Shown: one piece after another, positions 45,976 to 55,297 of the stretch
Layout: the number at the start of each line of letters is the position of its first letter
How positions within the stretch are numbered: position 1 is the first letter of the stretch
Source: an uncultured Erythrobacter sp.
GTDB taxonomy: Bacteria > Pseudomonadota > Alphaproteobacteria > Sphingomonadales > Sphingomonadaceae
DNA: 64,000 bases
NCBI GenBank assembly: GCA_947498065.1
Contig: CANMIS010000005.1
Span: 186,001 to 250,000, forward strand
Reading direction: 5' to 3'
The notes under the pieces: model-generated
The model's input: only the letters and a program-made list of their open reading frames with translations
Told to the model about the DNA's origin: nothing
Database searches by the model: none
Position numbers and translations under genes: made by a program

Positions 45976-46758
45976 CTACCCGCGCTGAACCGTTTCTAGC
46001 AATTCTGCTGTGATCGGATAGCCAGCGTCTTCCATGATCCGGAGCATCGGCTGATCGTTGCTGTCGTCGATCCTGGGAATGATGGTTTTGACAGGAATAG
46101 CCTCGGCCTGCGCGCGCGCTTCTTCATAGCTTGCGAACAGGGCGAGGCGTTCCAGATTGCGGCGGGTTGGGAAGATCAGCTTGATCTCGCCGCGTTCCGC
46201 CATGTCGAGCGCGCCTTGTGCACTGACCCAGAACAATCGCGTGTTTTCTGATTGGTCGGCGGCGATCTCGACCTCGCCGGTGCCAAGGTTGGCGAGGTAA
46301 AACCGCGTGTCATAGACCCGGCTGATGTTCTCATTTTTGGGAAACCAGCGGGCGAAGGGCGTGATCTGATCAAGGTCGAGCGACCAATTGAACGCCTCCA
46401 GCACGGGCGCGAGCTCGCCCGTATCCAACAGCATCGCCCGCGCATCGGCCGCCTTTGCCGCATCAACATCACCCGCAATGCCCAGTGCAAGGCCGGTTTC
46501 TTCGATAGTCTCTCGTACCGCCGCGATCTGATGCGCAAGCTCAGCAGTATCGAGCGGCGATGTGAGCGTGCGCGCGAGCGCAAAGTCCGCGTCATCGACC
46601 CGTCCGCCGGGGAACACCGCCATGCCGCCCGCAAATGCCATATTGCGCGAACGGACCGTCATCAGGATTTCAGGGGCGCCGCCATCGCTGCTCTTGCGGA
46701 AAATAACGATGGTCGCGGCAGGGATGCCTTCGGGTGCTTGCTGTGTTTGATTGGTCAT
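45976..46758 (-). CDS. NUDIX hydrolase
   Basis: A 260-residue protein with a Nudix core: FPGGRVDDADF early on and the REU-EE-GU part RETIEETGLALG near residue 90, split from the GG segment by a longer than usual loop as in NUDT19-like hydrolases. Later blocks are FARWFPKNENISRVYDTRFYLA and LIFPTRRNLERLALF. It cleaves a nucleoside diphosphate or CoA-type derivative; the substrate cannot be read from sequence. Start is ATG 46758 (or 46767). Confidence 0.88.
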   Translation of the reverse strand: MTNQTQQAPEGIPAATIVIFRKSSDGGAPEILMTVRSRNMAFAGGMAVFPGGRVDDADFALARTLTSPLDTAELAHQIAAVRETIEETGLALGIAGDVDAAKAADARAMLLDTGELAPVLEAFNWSLDLDQITPFARWFPKNENISRVYDTRFYLANLGTGEVEIAADQSENTRLFWVSAQGALDMAERGEIKLIFPTRRNLERLALFASYEEARAQAEAIPVKTIIPRIDDSNDQPMLRIMEDAGYPITAELLETVQRG

Positions 46759-46894
46759 TGCCTGCACTGATGCCGAGGGCAGGGCGGCTTGCCAAGCGAT
46801 TTGCTGCTTTGCTTGTCGGTATCTTTTACATTCGGGCCTATGGTTAACCCGTAGAAACCATTTAACTGACTGAAAACATTAGAGCCCGCGTTTT

Positions 46895-46910
46895 TGGCAC
46901 GGTGGATGCA
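46895..46910 (+). promoter_or_regulatory. Sigma-54-type promoter upstream of a putative small RNA
   Basis: TGGCACG-GTGG-ATGCA matches the sigma-54 consensus TGGCACG-N4-TTGCW with one mismatch. The invariant GG (46896-46897) and GC (46908-46909) are separated by exactly 10 bases, as sigma-54 requires. A start near 46920 is expected. The downstream sequence has no convincing reading frame but ends in a strong terminator. The same window encodes PspF, a sigma-54 activator, so the machinery exists. Confidence 0.6.
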
Positions 46911-46919
46911 TAGTATCGT

Positions 46920-47027
46920 GTGCCCCTAGTGGTCTTCGATAAAGAGGTGAGGTCTTTTTTGGTCTCTTGGTTTCACCTCCCCGAAATTAGAAAACCCGCC
47001 TCGTTTGGTTCACGAGGCGGGTTTTTC
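46920..47027 (+). ncRNA. Putative sigma-54-dependent small RNA (about 108 nt)
   Basis: From the predicted start near 46920 the transcript would carry a perfect 7-bp stem GAGGTGA / TCACCTC (46944-46950 and 46973-46979) with a U-rich loop, then the 13-bp terminator stem. The loop holds pyrimidine tracts (TCTTTTTT, TCTCTT) that could pair with ribosome binding sites. This 312-bp gap between the NUDIX gene and grxD holds no protein gene that I believe; the possible frame at 46920 reads through both hairpins. The call rests on promoter-like and terminator signals and has no homology support. Confidence 0.5.
46991..47025 (+). terminator. Strong rho-independent terminator
   Basis: A perfect 13-bp stem AAAACCCGCCTCG / CGAGGCGGGTTTT with a 9-base loop, followed rightward by TCGTTTTTC. 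Read leftward it ends TTTTCTAATTTC, so it can also end the grxD transcript, which stops at 47080. Confidence 0.85.
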
Positions 47028-47079
47028 GTTTTTCAGGTGTTTGTTTGGCATGCGTCCTCGCGGATGCGAGTGCGCAGAC

Positions 47080-47415
47080 TTAAGAAGCTTCGGCTTTTGC
47101 GACCGCTTTTTCTTCCATCAACTGTTGCAGTTCGCCTGCTTCAAACATTTCCATCATGATGTCGCTACCGCCCAGGAATTCGCCCTTCACATAGAGCTGA
47201 GGGATGGTCGGCCAGTCGGAATAGGTCTTGATGCCTTGGCGCACTTCCATGTCTTGCAGCACGTCGACGCTTTCATAAGCGACGCCGCAATGATCGAGGA
47301 TAGCGATCGCCCGGCTGGAAAATCCGCATTGCGGGAACAGCGGGGTGCCCTTCATGAACAGGACGACATCGTTTTCGCTAACGATGCTGGCGATGCGGGC
47401 GTGTGTGTCGGACAT
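47080..47415 (-). CDS. grxD: Monothiol glutaredoxin (Grx4 family)
   Basis: A 111-residue monothiol glutaredoxin with the CGFS active site at residues 30-33 in the context [13 protein letters not shown], and the glutathione-binding [22 protein letters not shown]. Such proteins carry [2Fe-2S] clusters with BolA partners for iron sensing and Fe-S delivery. The bolA gene lies directly upstream, which supports that partnership. Confidence 0.95.
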   Translation of the reverse strand: MSDTHARIASIVSENDVVLFMKGTPLFPQCGFSSRAIAILDHCGVAYESVDVLQDMEVRQGIKTYSDWPTIPQLYVKGEFLGGSDIMMEMFEAGELQQLMEEKAVAKAEAS

Positions 47416-47462
47416 AATGGCCTAGACCTTTGAAAATTGGTGCATGAAAAATCGTATGAGGA

Positions 47463-47696
47463 TTAGGTGGGAACAACCGTGGTGACTTGCAAGGCGTGCA
47501 GTTCGCCGCCCATGCGCTCACCCAGCGCTGCATAGACCATCTTGTGCTGCTGAACCCGGTTCTTGCCCACAAATTGCGGCGCAGTAACAGTCGCGGCCCA
47601 GTGATCATTGTCCCCAGCGAGATCGCGCATCTCCACCACGGCGCCAGGCAGCGCCGCTGTGATAAGCGCCTCGATATCGGCCGCTGCCATCGGCAT
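47463..47696 (-). CDS. bolA: BolA-family protein
   Basis: A 77-residue BolA-like protein starting MPMAAADIEALITAALPGA. The family core AATVTAPQFVGKNRVQQHKMVYAALGERM is clear, including the conserved region before the C-terminal HALQVTTVVP. The longer frame to 47786 runs into the upstream gene and is rejected. It forms Fe-S-bridged heterodimers with the adjacent Grx4-type protein. Confidence 0.92.
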   Translation of the reverse strand: MPMAAADIEALITAALPGAVVEMRDLAGDNDHWAATVTAPQFVGKNRVQQHKMVYAALGERMGGELHALQVTTVVPT

Positions 47697-47701
47697 GCCG
47701 C

Positions 47702-48025
47702 TTAGCTCTCGCTCATGAATTGACGCTTTGCCTCGATGGATTTTTCTTCCAGCTTGGCGCGAATGTCGTCTTCGCTGACGTCGCATTCCGCCGCGGTGAG
47801 ATCGCCGAGCAGCTTGCGGATCACATCTTCATCGCCAGCTTCTTCAAAGTCCGCCTGCACGACAGCCTTCTTGTAGGCGTCGGTCTCTTCCTCGGTCAGG
47901 TTCATCAGGCCAGCGGCCCATTCACCCAGCAAGCGGTTGCGACGCGCCGCCACTTTAAAGGCGGTTTCTTCGTCCATTGCGAACTTGGCTTCTTCGGCGC
48001 GTTCGCGATCTTTGAAATCAGTCAT
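47702..48025 (-). CDS. F1-ATPase inhibitor zeta subunit (DUF1476)
   Basis: A 107-residue acidic helical protein. It begins MTDFKDRERAEEAKFAMDEE and contains FKVAARRNRLLGEWAAGLM, the signature of the alphaproteobacterial DUF1476/zeta family. In Paracoccus this protein binds the F1 ATPase and blocks ATP hydrolysis. The gene lies upstream of bolA and grxD in the same direction with a 5-bp gap to bolA, so it is likely in one transcript. Confidence 0.9.
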   Translation of the reverse strand: MTDFKDRERAEEAKFAMDEETAFKVAARRNRLLGEWAAGLMNLTEEETDAYKKAVVQADFEEAGDEDVIRKLLGDLTAAECDVSEDDIRAKLEEKSIEAKRQFMSES

Positions 48026-48140
48026 GTTAGTCCCCTCGGCCGGTGGCCCAAGTATTTAAGATGTGCCCATGCAAAATAGGAGGCCGGGCGTCCTGCGGCA
48101 AGCGCGGATCACTCGGTGCCTCCAAGTAAGCGTGCGAGCG

Positions 48141-49139
48141 CTAGTCCATCGTCACCACTAGCTTGCCTACTGCCTCGCGGCTTTCCAGCTTAGCGATTGC
48201 CTCGCCTGCGCGCTCCAATGGGAAAGTTTCAGAGACCAGCGGATCAATTTTGCCGGCCTTCATAAGCTCAAACAGCTCCTTGACCTGCTCAACGAATTTG
48301 GCCGGTTCGCGCGCCGTGAAGGCGCCCCAGAACACGCCGCAAATATCGCAGGATTTCAGCAGGGTCAGGTTCAATGGCATTTTAGCAATGCCCGCTGGGA
48401 AGCCGACCACCAGGAAGCGGCCTTCCCAAGCGATTGAGCGCAGGGCTGGCTCGGAATATTGGCCGCCAACAATGTCATAGACGATGTTCGCGCCTTCGGG
48501 GCCGCAGGCCGCTTTGAATGCGCCGGCGAGCTCTTTGGAGGCTGCCTTGTCCATTTCATCGCGCGGGTAGATGACGACCTCGTCTGCGCCTGCATTCTTG
48601 GCAACTTCGCCCTTCGCTGCGCTGGAGACGGCGGCGACGACGCGCGCGCCATATGCCTTTGCGAGCTCAATCGCGGACAGGCCAACGCCGCCCGCTGCTC
48701 CCAGGATCAGGACCGTGTCGCCTGCCTTGATGTGACCGCGGTCTTTCAGACCGTGGATGGTGGTGCCATAGGTCAGCAGCAGCGATGCCGCCTTCTCGTA
48801 AGGCACACCGTCCGGGACGGGGAACATGCGAGCGGCAGGCACAATAACCTTTTCCGACAGGCCGCCATTGCCGATCCCGGCCATGACCTTGTCGCCGACT
48901 TTATAGCCCTCCACTCCTTCGCCTACGGCTTCGATCACGCCCGCGATCTCGCCGCCGGGGGCATACGGACGCTGCGGCTTGAATTGGTAGAGGTCGCGGA
49001 TCATCAGCGTGTCGGGGAAGTTGATCGCGCATGCTTTTACGTCGACCAAAACCTCGCCTTTGCCCGGCGCTGGCACCTCAATTTCGTCGAGTTTCAGCGT
49101 TTCCGGTCCGCCAATCTCGTGTGTGCGTAGCGCTCTCAT
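48141..49139 (-). CDS. NADPH:quinone oxidoreductase-family zinc-type dehydrogenase
   Basis: A 332-residue MDR-family oxidoreductase (quinone reductase/enoyl reductase type). It shows [34 protein letters not shown], the cofactor motif [25 protein letters not shown] near residue 145, and [27 protein letters not shown]. No zinc-ligand cysteines are evident, as expected for the quinone reductase branch. It overlaps leuD by 4 bp and ends the leuC-to-QOR run. Confidence 0.9.
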   Translation of the reverse strand: MRALRTHEIGGPETLKLDEIEVPAPGKGEVLVDVKACAINFPDTLMIRDLYQFKPQRPYAPGGEIAGVIEAVGEGVEGYKVGDKVMAGIGNGGLSEKVIVPAARMFPVPDGVPYEKAASLLLTYGTTIHGLKDRGHIKAGDTVLILGAAGGVGLSAIELAKAYGARVVAAVSSAAKGEVAKNAGADEVVIYPRDEMDKAASKELAGAFKAACGPEGANIVYDIVGGQYSEPALRSIAWEGRFLVVGFPAGIAKMPLNLTLLKSCDICGVFWGAFTAREPAKFVEQVKELFELMKAGKIDPLVSETFPLERAGEAIAKLESREAVGKLVVTMD

Positions 49140-49741
49140 GCGTGTATCTCCGTTCCCTGTGTCAGCCAGCTTTGCGCGGATGCGCGCTGGTTCTCATATG
49201 ATTGAATGGCGTCTTTGCGCTCTAATGTGAGCGCCACCTCATCAAGCCCGTTCAGCAGGCAATGCTTGCGGAACGGATCGATATCGAATGCGAAGCGATC
49301 TTGAAACGGGGTTGTGACGGTTTGCGTTTCCAGATCGATGTCGATTGGCTCGCCTGCGCGTGCGACCTCTAGCAGGCGGTCAATTGCTGTCTGAGGCAGG
49401 ACGATCGGCAAGATGCCGTTCTTCACCGCATTGCCCGAGAAAATGTCTGAATAGCTTGGTGCCAAGACCGCACGGATGCCTAGATCAAGCAGCGCCCAGG
49501 CGGCGTGTTCGCGGCTGGAGCCGCAGCCAAAATTATCGCCAGCGATCAGGATTTGCGATCCGGCATAGGCAGGATCGTCAAACACATTGCCCTCGATCTC
49601 GCGGATCGATTCAAACGCGCCAGCGCCCAATCCTTCGCGGCTGATCGTCTTCAGCCATTTGGAGGGGACGATAATATCGGTGTCGATATTTTTGGCGCCA
49701 AAGGGGATCGCTTGCCCCGATACACGTTGAATAGCGTCCAT
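49136..49741 (-). CDS. leuD: 3-isopropylmalate dehydratase small subunit
   Basis: A 201-residue LeuD. Typical motifs are [24 protein letters not shown], the swivel-domain [38 protein letters not shown], and [17 protein letters not shown]. With LeuC it isomerises 2- to 3-isopropylmalate in leucine synthesis. Its start shares one base with the upstream MBL gene stop. Confidence 0.95.
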   Translation of the reverse strand: MDAIQRVSGQAIPFGAKNIDTDIIVPSKWLKTISREGLGAGAFESIREIEGNVFDDPAYAGSQILIAGDNFGCGSSREHAAWALLDLGIRAVLAPSYSDIFSGNAVKNGILPIVLPQTAIDRLLEVARAGEPIDIDLETQTVTTPFQDRFAFDIDPFRKHCLLNGLDEVALTLERKDAIQSYENQRASAQSWLTQGTEIHA

Positions 49742-50577
49742 TATTTTGCTGATCCTGGAAATGTTGGAAGGCGGCCGAGATGGCGTGGGTCATGCTGTAT
49801 CAGCACCGTCGCATCCAGCGACTTTGCGATGGCATTGAAGCGTTCGAACGAGGCGAGAGTATCCGCGCGGTTGGTGTTAAACGATGGCACCCCGCGGTTC
49901 TCGACCTGCTCCTCGAAATGATAGAGATCCCCGGTCAGCAAGATATTGCCGGTTTCTGGCAGGCGCACCAGCAGGCTGGTGTGGCCAGGGGTGTGGCCGG
50001 GCATGGCCTTCATGACGACAGAACCGTCACCAAACACGTCGTGATCGCCAGGTATCGCAATTACCTCTGCGGCGTTCTCACCCAGCCATGGGGCGAACGG
50101 GCGCGGATCAACCAGCGGATTGGGCTGTGTGGTTTCTTTCACAACATCCCAATCGCCTGCACCAATTAGCAATGTCGAAGCGGAAAAGTCGCTCAATTGT
50201 CCGGTGTGGTCAAAGTGATAGTGGCTGACGCCAGCAAAGGTCACTTGATCGGTGGTCACGCCAATATTGCTGAGTTGATCGGCAATCGAGCGATCCAGCG
50301 AAAGGGTGGTGCCGCCTTGCGAGAGGCCGGTGCCGATAAGGCCGGCGGGCAGGCCCGCATCCCACAGCAGATAGCGCGAGCCATTGCGCAATAGGTAGCA
50401 GCTGGCCACCAATGTGCGCGCTTTCCCATCATACAAATGGGCGTCGGAAAATGCCGCTGAATCGGCAAACGCAATCGTGCCGCAATCAAGCCGCCAAATC
50501 TCCAGATCGGGCTCGTCCTGAGCCTGGAGCGGAGACGCCAATGCGAGCGCGGCAAGCGCCGCTGCGAAGAATTTCAT
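49741..50577 (-). CDS. Exported metallo-beta-lactamase-fold hydrolase (lactonase-like)
   Basis: A 278-residue protein with a signal peptide ending ASPLQAQ and a metallo-beta-lactamase fold. The metal motif HxHxDH is SHYHFDHTG near residue 120, followed by [11 protein letters not shown] and LTGDLYHF. The shape is close to N-acyl-homoserine lactonases (AiiA/AttM type), but other lactone or ester substrates are possible. Found between leuD and a small membrane gene in a mixed operon. Confidence 0.87.
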   Translation of the reverse strand: MKFFAAALAALALASPLQAQDEPDLEIWRLDCGTIAFADSAAFSDAHLYDGKARTLVASCYLLRNGSRYLLWDAGLPAGLIGTGLSQGGTTLSLDRSIADQLSNIGVTTDQVTFAGVSHYHFDHTGQLSDFSASTLLIGAGDWDVVKETTQPNPLVDPRPFAPWLGENAAEVIAIPGDHDVFGDGSVVMKAMPGHTPGHTSLLVRLPETGNILLTGDLYHFEEQVENRGVPSFNTNRADTLASFERFNAIAKSLDATVLIQHDPRHLGRLPTFPGSAK

Positions 50578-50606
50578 GAGCCTTTCTCCCCTTGGTATCG
50601 CGGTGA

Positions 50607-50765
50607 TCAGTCTGTTTCCGGGTTTTCGCCAGAGGGCACTTTGGGGGCTTCTGGCTTCTTGTCTTTGCTCTTGCGTTTGTTGGCATAGAGCAGCGCCGCT
50701 GCAACAGCGGCAGAGCCGATTGCACCGGCGGCGATGGCAGCTTTGCTTTTGGTGTTTTTCGTCAT
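50607..50765 (-). CDS. Small membrane protein, 52 residues
   Basis: A short gene read on the reverse strand, starting MTKNTKSKAAIAAGAIGSAA and ending with a charged tail (KSKDKKPEAPKVPSG). One hydrophobic helix of about 18 residues (IAAGAIGSAAVAAALLYA) is followed by a basic cluster, so it is probably a single-pass membrane protein with a cytoplasmic tail. A GAGGATATC ribosome binding site precedes the ATG. It lies 29 bp before the metallo-hydrolase gene. Function unknown. Confidence 0.6.
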   Translation of the reverse strand: MTKNTKSKAAIAAGAIGSAAVAAALLYANKRKSKDKKPEAPKVPSGENPETD

Positions 50766-50831
50766 GATATCCTCATGGGAGCGGGAGGGCGGGCTTGCAA
50801 GGGATTGCGCGCAATATGTTCTCAGCTTCGG

Positions 50832-51905
50832 CTAGGTTGCGGGTGCTGGTTTGTCGACCTCGGTCTCGGCGGTGGTTCCGCAGGACATGCAAAAGCGGAA
50901 GAACGCCATTTTGCGGGTCTCGCAGCTGACGCAGCGATCGAACAAGGTCATGCCGCAATGGACGCAGAAATTGCTCTCGGTCCCTTCCATCTTGGCGATT
51001 GGGCGGTCACAGCCGGGGCACACGCTGGAGGACATTTTCTTGAACGCCTCATCGTGCGAGACGAGCTTGCGCCGCTCTTCCTCGGCCTTTTGCTCAACCT
51101 CCTGCCGCTGGGCGAGATATTGCCGCATATTCTTGATTAGAAAATGGCCCGCCGCAAAGGTCAGAAGGATACCAACGCTGTAGCGAACATAGCCGCCATA
51201 GCTTGGCAGATAGGGCACCAGTTCGACGAAGAAGACAAACACCGAGGCGAGCACAAACCCGCGTGAGATTGGCCAATACTCACCCTTGCGGCGCTTCACG
51301 ATCAGCCATGCGGCGATCCCTAGCATGGGCAAGGTGATGAGCAGTCTCAGCCCAAACACCTGCAGCTCTTGCCAGAAATAGGCCCGTTCATAAGCAGGTA
51401 CGCCCGCATCTTCGGCATCGTACAGCTGCTCTGAAATCACGCTGCGACGCTGGCTCAATTCGGTTGCTTCAGTGTCCAGCGCGTTGATCGAGCTGCTGAT
51501 TGAGCGCTCGTTCTGCTGCAATTGTTCCAGAACGCGGGTGCGCGCGATCACCTCGGGATCTTGCGTCGGATCGGTGGTCGCAGAGCGGGTCTTGATCCAC
51601 GCCTCAAACGTCTCGGTCGCGGATTGCTTCTCTTCGGCAGCCTGACGCTGCTGAATGTAAAGCAGCTCGCGCCGGTCATCCAAAGCGGATCGCTCTTCAT
51701 CAAGCGCGCTTATCTGGCCGCGCAGCTGCTTTACCTCAGCGGTTTCGACATATTGATCGCGGTTCAGCTCAGCCTGGACCTGAGGCAGGTCGCCAATGAT
51801 GAGATTGCCCAGGCCCACCAGAAAGGCCGCAAAGACAATCGAAACCAGCCACAGCACGCCCTTGTAGAGCCGCTCTGGAACCCGAATTCCCTTCATCACA
51901 TCCAT
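50832..51905 (-). CDS. Membrane protein with coiled coil and C-terminal zinc ribbons
   Basis: A 357-residue protein. One N-terminal transmembrane helix (residues about 15-38), a periplasmic coiled coil of about 120 residues, three or so further helices (185-265), a charged helix, and C-terminal cysteine pairs (CPGCDRPI, CVHCGM, CVSCETRK, CMSCGT) forming two zinc ribbons. No named family is recognised. It lies between leuC/GFA and the small membrane gene in the same direction. The layout suggests an inner-membrane protein with a metal-binding cytoplasmic end. Confidence 0.75.
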   Translation of the reverse strand: MDVMKGIRVPERLYKGVLWLVSIVFAAFLVGLGNLIIGDLPQVQAELNRDQYVETAEVKQLRGQISALDEERSALDDRRELLYIQQRQAAEEKQSATETFEAWIKTRSATTDPTQDPEVIARTRVLEQLQQNERSISSSINALDTEATELSQRRSVISEQLYDAEDAGVPAYERAYFWQELQVFGLRLLITLPMLGIAAWLIVKRRKGEYWPISRGFVLASVFVFFVELVPYLPSYGGYVRYSVGILLTFAAGHFLIKNMRQYLAQRQEVEQKAEEERRKLVSHDEAFKKMSSSVCPGCDRPIAKMEGTESNFCVHCGMTLFDRCVSCETRKMAFFRFCMSCGTTAETEVDKPAPAT

Positions 51906-51972
51906 CGCTAGCTAACCCTCCTGTTGCCAAGCCAATGGCCCGCGAAACCCAATCAAGCAATCGCTTTGCTGC

Positions 51973-52380
51973 TCACAAAAAGACATCGCTGCCCAGTTTA
52001 CCCGGCGATCGGCGATGTTCAGCCTCAGTTTCGCCAAACCAATTGCGCCCATCGAGCGTGCGCGCTTCAATTCCTTTGACCTCGTCAGGCGCGAAAAGCC
52101 GCATGTTCAAGCCCATTCGGTCGCCTTCCAAATGCTCTGTGAGTACCCAGTGGGTTGTCGCCCCGCATTCGCCGCAGAATTGCATCTCGACCGCAGGTTC
52201 CTTGTAATCCTTACGGCGGTAGGCGCGGGTTGAACCATCCACCTCAACTTCGCTTTCGGAGAAATATCCCCACGCGCCGCCAGATTTTAAGCATAGCGAG
52301 CAATCGCACAGGTTGATGTAGTCTGGCTGCCTCGCAATGGTCACGCTCACGTTCCCACAATGGCAGCTGCCCCGCATCAC
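51973..52380 (-). CDS. GFA-family (glutathione-dependent formaldehyde-activating enzyme-like) zinc protein
   Basis: A 135-residue protein of the GFA/CENP-V family, zinc-binding beta proteins. Cysteine motifs CHCGNV near the N-terminus, [17 protein letters not shown] and [12 protein letters not shown] are all in place. Family members bind zinc and often glutathione adducts, but the enzymatic role of most is unproven. Its start overlaps the leuC stop by 4 bp. Confidence 0.9.
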   Translation of the reverse strand: MMRGSCHCGNVSVTIARQPDYINLCDCSLCLKSGGAWGYFSESEVEVDGSTRAYRRKDYKEPAVEMQFCGECGATTHWVLTEHLEGDRMGLNMRLFAPDEVKGIEARTLDGRNWFGETEAEHRRSPGKLGSDVFL

Positions 52381-53807
52381 TTTAACGTGCGAACATCGGT
52401 CAGCCGCCCTGTTACAGCCGCAGCCGCAGCCATGGCTGGCGAGAGCAAATGCGTGCGCGCGCCGGGGCCTTGGCGGCCTACGAAATTGCGGTTTGAGGTG
52501 GAAGCGCAGCGCTCTCCGGTTGGAACCTTATCCGGGTTCATCCCAAGACAGGCGGAGCAGCCCGGCTCGCGCCACTCAAATCCGGCCTCGGTAAAGATGT
52601 GGTCGAGGCCTTCCTCTTCCGCCTGGCGCTTCACCAGGCCGGATCCCGGCACGACGATCGCCCATTTCACATTGTCGGCCTTGCGGCGGCCATTCAGCAC
52701 TTCGGCGGCGGCGCGCAGGTCTTCGATACGGCTGTTGGTGCAGCTGCCGATGAAGATGTTCTCGACCGGAATATCGCTCATCGCGGTGCCCGGCGTCAGG
52801 CCCATATAGTCGAGGCTCTTTTGGGCGGCCTCCTGCTTGTCTTTGTCAGCGAAGCTCTCAGGCGAGGGGACTGTGCCGCCGATGGCGATCACGTCTTCAG
52901 GGCTGGTGCCCCAGCTGACCGTGGGTTCAACATCGCTGGCATCGATCACCACGCTCTTGCCAAACTCCGCGCCAGGATCGCTGACGAGCGAGCGCCAATA
53001 TTGCACCGCCTCGTCCCAGGCCGCACCCTTGGGCGCCATCGGGCGTCCTTTCAGATAGTCGAACACCACATCGTCCGCCGCGATCAGGCCCGCCCGCGCG
53101 CCTGCCTCAATGCTCATATTGCACACGGTCAGGCGCTGCTCGACGCTCATCTGCTCAAACACTTGGCCGCGATATTCGATCACATAACCAGATCCGCCAG
53201 CCGCGCCAATCTGCCCAATGATGTGCAAAATCAGATCCTTGGCGGTTATACCTGCGGAGAGTTCTCCTTCAACCCGAAGCTCCATCGTCTTCGATTTCTG
53301 GAGCAGCAAGGTCTGCGTCGCGAGCACGTGCTCAACTTCGCTGGTGCCGATGCCGAATGCGAGCGCGCCCAATCCGCCATGAGAAGCGGTGTGCGAATCC
53401 CCGCAAACGATCGTTGTGCCGGGCAAGGAGAAGCCTTGTTCTGGGCCAACGACATGGACGATGCCTTGCGCGTCATCCGCATCGCCAATGTAGCGAATGC
53501 CAAATTCCGGCGCGTTCTTCTCCAGCGCTTCCAGCTGAGCGCGGCTTTGCGGATCGGCAATCGGGATCTTACCGCCGCTTGCATTGCGGCGCGCGGTCGT
53601 TGGCAGATTGTGATCCGGCACGGCCAGGGTCAATTCCGGGCGGCGCACTGGGCGCCCTGCCAGCCGCAAAGCTTCGAACGCTTGCGGGCTCGTCACCTCG
53701 TGAACCAAATGCCGATCAATATAGATCAGCGATGTCCCATCCTCGCGCGTCTCAACGATGTGCGCGTCCCAGATCTTCTCGTACAATGTGCGTGGTTTGC
53801 TAGCCAT
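52377..53807 (-). CDS. leuC: 3-isopropylmalate dehydratase large subunit
   Basis: A 476-residue LeuC. Signatures are [54 protein letters not shown], and Fe-S cysteines in [16 protein letters not shown] and [11 protein letters not shown]. It forms a heterodimer with LeuD, but the two genes are separated here by four other genes (GFA, zinc-ribbon membrane protein, small membrane protein and metallo-hydrolase), all in the same direction. Confidence 0.95.
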   Translation of the reverse strand: MASKPRTLYEKIWDAHIVETREDGTSLIYIDRHLVHEVTSPQAFEALRLAGRPVRRPELTLAVPDHNLPTTARRNASGGKIPIADPQSRAQLEALEKNAPEFGIRYIGDADDAQGIVHVVGPEQGFSLPGTTIVCGDSHTASHGGLGALAFGIGTSEVEHVLATQTLLLQKSKTMELRVEGELSAGITAKDLILHIIGQIGAAGGSGYVIEYRGQVFEQMSVEQRLTVCNMSIEAGARAGLIAADDVVFDYLKGRPMAPKGAAWDEAVQYWRSLVSDPGAEFGKSVVIDASDVEPTVSWGTSPEDVIAIGGTVPSPESFADKDKQEAAQKSLDYMGLTPGTAMSDIPVENIFIGSCTNSRIEDLRAAAEVLNGRRKADNVKWAIVVPGSGLVKRQAEEEGLDHIFTEAGFEWREPGCSACLGMNPDKVPTGERCASTSNRNFVGRQGPGARTHLLSPAMAAAAAVTGRLTDVRTLK

Positions 53808-53909
53808 GAGAAGTGGATTAGCGGCCTTGATGCAACACTTGCAACCCGCTCCGTGCTCGGCAGGCGGATAGTCATGGAAAAGACACCTTTGTGTGTTTAA
53901 CTTACAATC

Positions 53910-54311
53910 ATGTCAGCAGCGTCCTTTGCCTTTCCGATTAAAGTCCTTCCCGAAGACATCGATTTCATGGGGCACGTGAACAATGCGCGCTATCTGAACT
54001 GGGTGCAGGATGCCGTTCTGGCGCATTGGAACAACCTCGCCCCGGCAGAGGAAATCGCGTCCAAAGCTTGGGTCGCTCTGAAGCATGAGATCACCTATCG
54101 CCGCCCTGCATTCCTGGAAGATGATGTGATCGCGAATACGGTGCTGGAACGCTATAATGGCGCGCGCGCCTTCTATCGCACAGTCATCTCGCGCGGTGAG
54201 GAAGTGCTGGCCGAGGTGCAATCAAGCTGGTGCTGCATCGACTCGGTCACTCTGCGCCCGGCGCGGATTGGCGAGCATATGCGCGAGTTCTTTTTCCCTG
54301 ACGGCGATTGA
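53910..54311 (+). CDS. 4-hydroxybenzoyl-CoA thioesterase-family (YbgC-like) protein
   Basis: A 133-residue hotdog-fold thioesterase. The motif [21 protein letters not shown] (with Asp and the HV-N pattern) is the classical 4HBT active-site helix. The rest fits the family length. It may hydrolyse short acyl-CoAs. It diverges from leuC and meets the MtfA-like gene end to end without a gap. Confidence 0.9.
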   Translation: MSAASFAFPIKVLPEDIDFMGHVNNARYLNWVQDAVLAHWNNLAPAEEIASKAWVALKHEITYRRPAFLEDDVIANTVLERYNGARAFYRTVISRGEEVLAEVQSSWCCIDSVTLRPARIGEHMREFFFPDGD

Positions 54312-55127
54312 TTAACCCCACTTCGCTGGGTCTAGCGCCAGCAATTCCGCCAGTTGCGTGTAAAGCGCTGGAATATCTCGCCGTAATGCCTGCGGTTTTT
54401 CGAAGAATGTGACGATGGCTTCCGCGAAGAACTCCTCGTGGTTGGTCGCTCCATATGGGTCGATCAAAGTTTGGTACCCATTTTGAACCTGCTGCACATG
54501 GTCGTTGTATGCATCCAGCATGGCCTTCTCCCAACCTTCATAGGCCTGTCCTTTGCTAAGGAGCGGGATGCCATTGGTGTGGCCGGTTAGGCTGTCCAGT
54601 TGATGCGCGAACTCGTGGATCACGACATTGTGGCCGTCGTGAGCATCAAGACCGCCTTTGAGAGCATGATCCCAAGACAAAACCACTGGCCCGCGGGCCC
54701 AGCTCTCGCCGAGCATGGTGAGGTCTCGTTCTTGAACGACATAGCCGTCATGCGTGTTGCGGCGGGTGCGGAAGGCGGATGGGTAGATGAGCACGGTCCT
54801 GAGCGTGTCGTACCAAGCGTCCGTGTTGACAATGAGCAGGCAGGCCTGAGCGGCGATGGAGAGCTTCATCGCCTCATTCACTTCAAGCTCGTTTTGGCCG
54901 TGAAATGTGATCTGATCGAGGAAGAGGTTGATCTTCCCCTCCAGTTTCAGCCGCAGGGGCCGGGGCAATTGGCGTGTGATCGGCACCAGCTGCCTGACCA
55001 CTTCGCGCTGCTCAGAGGTGAGTGGCGCCGCCAAAAGCTGCTCGCGCTTCTTTTGACGCGAATACCGGCGGAACCAGAAAAACGCGGCGATGAGCAATGC
55101 GGCAGCAAGAAATGGCACAAACGACAT
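54312..55127 (-). CDS. MtfA-family zinc-dependent peptidase
   Basis: A 271-residue protein (start MSFVPFLAAALL) of the MtfA/M90 peptidase family. A leading hydrophobic helix is followed by the domain with NVVIHEFAHQLDSLTG, a zinc HExxH motif, and NHEEFFAEAIVTFFEKP, which gives the third metal ligand. E. coli MtfA controls the PtsG repressor Mlc and is an aminopeptidase. The N-terminal helix suggests membrane attachment. An in-frame start at 55148 is an alternative. Confidence 0.87.
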   Translation of the reverse strand: MSFVPFLAAALLIAAFFWFRRYSRQKKREQLLAAPLTSEQREVVRQLVPITRQLPRPLRLKLEGKINLFLDQITFHGQNELEVNEAMKLSIAAQACLLIVNTDAWYDTLRTVLIYPSAFRTRRNTHDGYVVQERDLTMLGESWARGPVVLSWDHALKGGLDAHDGHNVVIHEFAHQLDSLTGHTNGIPLLSKGQAYEGWEKAMLDAYNDHVQQVQNGYQTLIDPYGATNHEEFFAEAIVTFFEKPQALRRDIPALYTQLAELLALDPAKWG

Positions 55128-55297
55128 TGTGCAAAGATAAGTCAGCATGGTCCGATTTGTAGGGTAGGGGCGCGATTGAGGTAGGAGTGTTGCCCGCGCC
55201 GCCTTGTCCCGCGGTACCGCCGGGCGCCTGCGCAATTGCGCTAAACGGCGGAAATTGTATACGAAGCCGTAATGGTGTCGCCTGCGTATCTTATTTC

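Noticed and set aside
46920..47159. 79-residue frame across the terminator at 46.9-47.1 kb
   Set aside because: It reads through a 13-bp GC-rich hairpin into the grxD 3' end on the opposite strand and has no protein-like composition.
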